Assembly (NCBI GenBank): GCA_021186555.1
Contig: JAJKFL010000012.1
Coordinates: 23,571,711 to 23,635,710 of the forward strand
Direction of reading: 5' to 3'
Source: Reticulitermes speratus
Lineage: Eukaryota > Arthropoda > Insecta > Blattodea > Rhinotermitidae
DNA: 64,000 nt
This document shows positions 57,887 through 64,000 of the stretch, piece by piece (within the stretch, counting starts at the first letter, position 1; every line of letters begins with the position of its first letter). Position numbers and translations under genes: made by a program. A model generated the notes under the pieces. It did not search any database, was not told the origin of the DNA, and was given only the letters and a program-made list of their open reading frames with translations.

Positions 57887-59070
57887 TATAGGTTCCGTAA
57901 AATGCAGGGAATTTCACAGCTGGCTGAGTGGCCATCAGTTTCTCACACAGAACTCTGCCCCATCAATACATATAATGTTTGACACACAATACGGCTCAAT
58001 CAGATCCACATAACTGCATCACACAGCACTGAAACGTGTGCCATGGGCAGGACAAATACAGAAGACTAACATTAGACTGAATGTGATTGGTAAGACACAC
58101 AGCAAGTTACCCAGTGTTCGAACTGAGGTAATAATGACACAAATATTAACGTTAAAGGTAATTTCACTTAGCAAGCCACTGCAGGAGACAACTGAGATAC
58201 TTGGTATTGACAGATGGGTTGTGTACAGTACGAGCGGACGGGAAAGGGTGCTGTGGCGACTGATGTTACGGAAGGACTGAGTAAGAACACAAATACATGA
58301 AGCTTGGTCATTAACAAAAAACACTGACAGTAATATCTGGTTTAGTGTAACTGTCAAGTAACAAGCAGCAATACCACACATTGCCTACACAATCTACAGC
58401 ACATTAAGTTACTACACTGTCTGCCTTTCCGCAGCTGAAGATAAAGTACTTACTTGTTGTACCGGCTGTATTGAGTGTATTTTCACCACAGCAGTTGTAA
58501 TACAGCAACACTGAAAACTGTGTAGTCAGTGACGTAGCACGCAGTCTTTGTCAAGGAGTTCTTGACTGTCAAAATGTGATACAGTTTAACGGTTCACGTG
58601 TAAATGTAATTTAATTTACGTCCACAAGAAAAGTTCGGGCTACCCTGCGATGATTTGCATGAACCTCACACATGCACAGCAGCGTTGTGTTCAGATATCT
58701 TATAACAAACTTCACCCATATCGGACAGTAACTGTGGAACGTAGGGATAGCAATTGATTTACACCAACAAGTGAAGTACTGTTTTCATTGTGCCGATTTT
58801 CATGAAACTCTTCAACCATTCAGTTCATTTTTGTAAAAATTTCCTGTATCGAATTAATATCGAAATAGGATTAAAGGTGTAGAAGATAAGGGCAAAAGTT
58901 TATTGACACCCCTCAGCAAAGTACGATTTTCACTGTACCGATTTTCACAAAAGTTACATATGCTGAATGACATCACATGAAGATCCTCTGTGCTGAATTT
59001 TATTCATTTCAGTCGAGAAATATGGAAATTACGGGTATAAAAACAGTTACCTCCTTTACTAAGGTTTCAT
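57887..59070 (-). repeat. Inverted duplication, right arm
   Basis: Mirror of 52085-52805. It holds an additional ~470 bp (about 58385-58870) absent from the left arm. The minus-strand frame 58019-58381 parallels the plus-strand frame 52330-52614. Internal phrases ending TGAAAATCG(G/C/A).ACAGTGAAAA occur more than once, so the arm itself contains old duplications. Confidence 0.92.
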
Positions 59071-59749
59071 GAAACTCGTGTTTGTTCGACAATGTTTCGT
59101 AAAGAACTCCTCTACCGATTCCATCAAAATCAGACAAATGGTTTGATTCCTGATCGTAGTCTACAACAGAGAGGCTGACTGAGAGATGGACGCGGCCTCC
59201 ACTTAGGGCGGTGTTTGTTGCTGCGTAAAGAGCGCATAAAAATGAGTAGCTGCATTTTGTCAGTCTGGGTGACATGTGCAAGCGAAAGTTACTTGTACCC
59301 TTTCTATATTAAACTATTATAAATATATTAAATTGTTTGATGTGAATGTGCGCTATGTATCAGACCTACCTTCACCGAACTTAAAACACTGTTAGCAGCA
59401 GCAGTAGCAGTAGCAGTAGCAGCAGCTTCATGCTTGAAGTATGTGGTGCTCATTCTTAAATATCGGCGATAAATTTACTGAGTTCTTTTTAGTATGCTTC
59501 CGTTTAACAGATATAAGCGTGATTGTTACTTTAGAACAGAAAATGTTATCCCTGCATTTCCATGTATAATTTAGTGTATGTAATTATGTCAGTATATTCA
59601 TTTCGAACCGATTTATTGGAAATCAGCCAAAACTGCAATGCTTGTACTTAGAACTGTGTGACCTATTAAATTTTCAAAAGGCCTGGAATAGAACACGAGG
59701 ATTTCAATGACAGTAGTTGTGCAGAAATGGTTACAACTTCACAGCGAAT
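59071..59749. other. No gene; (AGC/AGT)n microsatellite
   Basis: 59395-59428 is a trinucleotide run AGCAGCAGCAGTAGCAGTAG. Otherwise unassigned. Confidence 0.5.
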
Positions 59750-60965
59750 GCATTGGGTTACATCGTGTAAATCGTGAATATGAAGGAATCAATTTTTGTT
59801 CACCAGTAAACCCACCTCTAAAATTGTGATAGATTTTGGGAAAAATAACTATGAACTTAATTAAATACAGTAATTATTAATGCATAAAACTTTAATACAA
59901 GGAACTTGATGTTTGTTTCGGCGACAGGGAGCCTGAAAACCCATAGTGGTCGACAATTATTTGTAATTGATGATTGGTTTTAATTTTTTCATCACGTAAA
60001 ACGAATAACATAAGTTCTGCAAGAGACTCGGTATGTTTTTTAAACAGGCATTTATTTACCGCAGAATAAGTCTTTCGTTTAGAATATCTCAAATATGCAA
60101 CTGCCTTGTCTGATATACGGGGCCCAAAATGGCTATGAACCGTACAAGCTGTTCTTCGTATTTCTGTTTACCAACAAAATGACCTCTGGCATGCTGATAA
60201 TAAGGTTGGAAAATTATTATGAACTCAATGAAACGTAACTCTTAATGCATAATATTATAATTCAAATTACTGTAGTATGTATATCGGAGCCAAGGAAATT
60301 GTAAATCCAAGATGTCTACAGGAGTTTTCGTGAGGCGCCAAAAATGGCTATGAACGATACAATCCATTATGTGCATTTCTGGTAACTAACAAACTTACCT
60401 CTGGAATTCTGATAATAATGTTTGAAAAATTATTATGAACTTAATAGAACGTTTTAAACGTTAATGCTTAATATAATAATTCAAATTACTGTAGGATTTA
60501 TATGGGCGCCAAGAAAATGTAAATCCAACATGTGTACAAGCTTTTGCATGAGGCGCCAAACATGGCTTTGAACTGTACAATCCATTCTTCGTTATTTCAG
60601 TTCACCAACAAACTTACCTCTGGAATTCTGATAACAATGTTTGGAAAATTATTATGAACTTGATAAAACATTGTAATTCTTAATGAATAATATCATAATT
60701 GAGATAACTATAATATTTATGTGGGCGCCAAAAACTGCAAATCCAAAATGGCTACCAGCTTTGCGTGTTAATTTACGCGGCCGGTAAATATATAAAATAT
60801 ATTTTCCGTCTGCAAGAGATTCGGTGTCACTGTTGAAACTGGTGAACTAATTCGTATCAACTTCTGAATAAGAATTTTGTCTAGAACACATCAAATACGC
60901 AACTGTCTTGTCTAATTATGAAGGGCGCCAAAATGACTACGAACTTTTCAACTCGTCCTTCGTGC
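59750..60965. repeat. Diverged ~217-bp tandem repeats
   Basis: The landmark ACCTCTGG(A/C)AT(T/G)CTGATAA begins at 60182, 60397 and 60616 (spacings 215 and 219). It is followed in each unit by AAATTATTATGAACT, ATAATTCAAATTACTGTA, GGCGCCAA and ATGGCT..GAAC.GTACAA. A more diverged unit starts near 59813, and a partial one covers 60800-60960. GGCGCCAAAA recurs at least five times. Confidence 0.8.
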
Positions 60966-61429
60966 TTATTAAAGGCGATTTTAAATAGAAATTCAACTTA
61001 ATTAACATAACGTTATGCATACCTCCGAATTTCCTGTCTAATTAGAACTTACTACAGCAAAATCTGGTCAAGCACATGAGATATATACACTTCTCTTCCT
61101 ACAAACTGCTGGGCACGCAGGTGCACGTCCGCTTCGAACAAGTGTCAACGACTCTCTGATGTCACTGGATCAGCAATCACATATGCTCCAGGGTTAAATT
61201 CATTTCACCCCGACAGGTGTCATTCTTATCGATGGTGGCTTATAATTACATTGGCAGCTCCTGAGGATTATGTTACGTGTGATGGCCGTAGTTAAATGCT
61301 CAGTACGGGGCCTATCCAGATTTCTACTACAGATACAAATCCATAACCTCAAACTCACGAATTTATAGAGACTGCAGTTCTGACCAATGTATTACAATAC
61401 AGAGCAATATGAGTATGTGCTTATGACGC
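60966..61429. other. No gene recognised
   Basis: Nothing identified. Confidence 0.4.
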
Positions 61430-61612
61430 ACATCAGTCCTTTAGTCCGTGGCTTCCGATCGCAAAGGATCAGGTTCAATGCTAGGTTAGTCCCCATGGTG
61501 GGCAAAACTACGCTGGGACAGATTTTTCTCCGAATACTGCTGTTTCCTCCTGTGATTTGTATTACTGTGAACGTAGCCCTGTGGAAGGACAGTGGGCCCC
61601 ATTAAAGGGCAC
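61430..61612 (+). mobile_element. Probable diverged SINE family B copy
   Basis: GTCCTTTAGTCCGTGGCTTC, GGATCAGGTTCAATGCTAGG (B-box-like), TGGGCAAAACTACGCTGGGA and CAGATTTTTCTCCGAA parallel family B in head-to-tail order on the plus strand, ending AGTGGGCCCC. Confidence 0.55.
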
Positions 61613-61894
61613 AGTTCCATAAAGACATTGTTTCACCTCATGACAAGAGAATAAAAACATAAAGTGCATGGGGATGGGAGGGTGTGGGTTTATGTGGCTC
61701 AGTATAGTGTCCGCGGGGGGGGGGGGTCTGTGACGACGTACAATGAATCTTCAGGTTCTACTGAAGGTTCGGAATTTCTTCAGCAACTGAGCTGCTACAA
61801 GCTTCGCAGTGATGATGAGTCTGCCCCATTGGGTTAGTTGGTTTTTTGATGTGGGTCCAGCTGGTTCTCACAGTCTGGCTGCGAAATGTGAGAG

Positions 61895-61990
61895 TGAGAT
61901 ATTCCACTCGTATATTCCATTCATATATTCCACTCATATATCCCATTCATATGTTCCATCCATATATCCCACTCATATACACCACAATAC
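61895..61990. repeat. ~14-bp tandem repeat
   Basis: TATATTCCACTCA / TATATCCCATTCA variants repeat about seven times. Confidence 0.9.
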
Positions 61991-63255
61991 ACACTTCAAC
62001 AGCTGAGTTCGTAATGGTTCTTCAGCCGCTTTAAAGGATGAGTTTATGGATTAAGCCAAGCTCCCAAGTCGTAGGGTGTCCACATCCATAATTTAATGGT
62101 AAAATTTCACAATACAAATAAAGGAAAAGTCATCTCCAGAAGTAAGCCTTGGTTCAGTTCATTTTGTTTGTCTGGCCAAGATGGAATCAGGAAGCTAGAT
62201 TCAAGTGTCCTAGATGCTGAAGTATCAGTATCATCCATGTAAAATGACTGTTTACACTGGTAATTACACTGTCTTATTACAAGAATTATGTCTTGTTGTT
62301 GAACTTGGTTCCCTGCATTTTACTGAGAGTAAATGTGATAACAACCGCCTTACAAGCCCAGTATGAATTTGTACTGCAGAGAGGGTCATGGAGTTTGCAC
62401 AACCCATCCATTGCATGTTACAGGGCTTTTTACATTTATAATTCATTAAGATCTCAACTCAAGAACATTTAGGAACCCATGTCTACTGCTCTTTTCTTGC
62501 AAGCATGTTTAAACATTTAAAAAGTGAGGTTAATGCCACCCTGTGTAAACTGGACTTTATGGAAAGCCTACACCTGCTTTATGAGGACTGATATATATTA
62601 TGCTACGTCTGGAGAGGATGAAGATATTACATTGCTACCATAAAGGTGCAAGGAAGTCCTAGAGATGCAACTAATGGAACATTCGCTGTGTGTAGTGCAG
62701 ATGGTGAACATGCAGTTCCATATGGATAAGCAGGTTATTTTGAGAAAATTATGTTGCATTCACTTACCCATTCATATGTACAGCTCAGACAGAAGACCAG
62801 TTTTCAGTGAAATAATTTATCATTTATGTGTGGAGATGAAAACAATGCAGTCAAGAACAAGAAAGAGAGATCCACCTACGTGGAAGAAAGCAATCAAGGA
62901 AAGAAACAGAGAAGCGGGGAAGGAATATATGGATTAGAAGGGAACTTCAGAGAGGGCCAGGTCTGTAACAGCAGGAAAGAGCTTCAAGGGTGCCTGTACA
63001 TGTAAATGTACAAAACAAGTTTCAGACAGGGCTGGACTAGGATCTGTAATCAGTTCTGGGAATTAAAGGTGACAAAAAATAACTTTCATTGAAAGTATAT
63101 TCGTCAGGAAAGGCCCTTCAACGGAGAAGTCCTGAAGGAAGTTTTCACGTTTCTACTTTAATCTTAACTCACCGTGCATTTTTATTATTTAAGATATACA
63201 CCAACAAAATGCACAAATTATAAGGTGCTAATTAGCTCCTTATATCATGATTTTA
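61991..63255. other. No gene confirmed; a coding-like patch at 62838-62937
   Basis: The plus frame 62665-62937 ends SRTRKRDPPTWKKAIKERNR EAGKEYMD, which resembles the K+R+P..W+K...+..R..GKEY motif found in repeat-derived insect proteins. Recognition is uncertain and upstream residues look random. Confidence 0.3.
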
Positions 63256-63292
63256 CCCTACGCGTTTCAGCTCTTCATGAGCCATAATCAGG
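63256..63292 (-). other. Hairpin motif CTGATTA-T-stem-GAAAC
   Basis: The minus strand reads CCCTGATTAT, GGCTC, ATGAA, GAGCT, GAAACGCGTAGG. The stem is GGCTC/GAGCT with one G-T pair. Confidence 0.55.
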
Positions 63293-63879
63293 GGTTTTTT
63301 TCTCTTATAAAAGGTGCTTTACAAATGCTGCATCTGTTGATGACGTTTCTACTTTTTCATTATAAATAATGGACTTGTCTGGGTTTCAAGGTTCAAGTCA
63401 TGTGGGATGTTACACCATGTTGGTCAACACAGTGCAACATCGAATCTTCATCAACACCACTGTGAGAACATACAATCTTGTATCTTCTGGGTTTGTAAAA
63501 AGTTTTTCTTGACACCCCTTGACATAAACCAAAAATAAATACATATTACTTTCCCGATCATGTCATGATCTTATAGACAGGAGTACCACCTTGTACAGTG
63601 AAAGGAAAATGTTCTGGTTGGGAAAGATCACAGAATAGATTTGAAAAAGTAAGGTGGAATGTTAGAGCTTTTCCAGCAATAAAGCTTCAAAAGGTTAGAG
63701 TTGTATAAGGAGAGAATCAATTACTGAGTGAAGCTCAATGTGGAGAGGACAATTTGTGAGTATGAGATCAATTCTTGTGTCTACAAGCTGAAAAATGAAA
63801 AAAAGTGTGTGACAGTTCTAAGGCAATTAAACTTAAACTGAATCCTACACCAGATGAAGGTCATTTGTATGAAGGATAC
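63293..63879. other. No gene recognised
   Basis: 63370-63480 holds TTCAAGGTTCAAGTCATGTG and GGATGTTACACCATGTTGGT, similar to the repeat-tail words at 876-960. Otherwise unassigned. Confidence 0.4.
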
Positions 63880-64000
63880 GTGGTGAACAAGACAGGCAAT
63901 GTATGTATACAGTAACATTGTGGGGCGTTCGCGTTACCATTGTTGCAATGGAAAGAACAACACATTGTGTGTGTTGTTGAGTTACATGTCACTGTCAACT
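63880..64000 (-). repeat. R1 interspersed repeat, copy 5, cut by window edge
   Basis: GAACAAGACAGGCAATGTAT, GGGGCGTTCGCGTTACCATT GTTGC match the start of copies 3 and 4; the remainder is outside the window. Confidence 0.8.

Overview
This is eukaryotic, intron-containing and repeat-dense DNA, most likely from an insect. The LINE, SINE, mariner and hAT remnants fit a large hemimetabolous genome such as a cockroach or termite, but that placement is an inference. There is no prokaryotic gene layout. Almost all long open frames are by-products of minisatellites whose unit length is not a multiple of three.

Two real protein-coding genes are recognisable, arranged head to head around 27.6-28.6 kb. 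On the minus strand is the first coding exon of mastermind (Notch co-activator), carrying its basic N-terminal domain and ending at a clean splice donor; the rest of the gene lies at lower coordinates or outside the window. On the plus strand is the 5' part of TRAP1 (mitochondrial HSP90). Five exons with matching splice phases (28531-28651, 29824-29931, 42995-43077, 43472-43624, 45458-45529) encode the presequence and the start of the ATPase domain up to the SGSK motif. Later exons were not found, so the fifth intron would run past the right edge (more than 18 kb).

Layout. 1-27.6 kb (left of, or inside, the mastermind gene): six tandem arrays (35, 43/41, 22, 120, 70 and 40 bp units), two hAT non-autonomous elements with target-site duplications, many tRNA-derived SINE copies, LINE 3'-end fragments and one copy of a ~500 bp unclassified repeat (called R1 here). 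27.6-28.6 kb: divergent gene pair. 28.6-45.5 kb: TRAP1 exons and introns, with an internally deleted mariner, R1 copies (one split by a SINE), LINE and transposase fragments. 45.5-64 kb (TRAP1 intron 5 if the gene continues): tandem arrays of 53, 70/73 and 32 bp, two ancient degenerate arrays, a LINE reverse-transcriptase fragment and an inverted duplication with arms at 52.1-52.8 and 57.9-59.1 kb.

The most interesting unexplained signals are: five dispersed hairpins of the form CTGANRA-N-stem-GAAA(C) whose stems differ in sequence but stay paired; inverted repeat copies flanking TRAP1 exon 2; the 5-kb-spaced inverted duplication; and arrays whose edge units share a variant not found in their core. 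No self-contained new gene system could be demonstrated.
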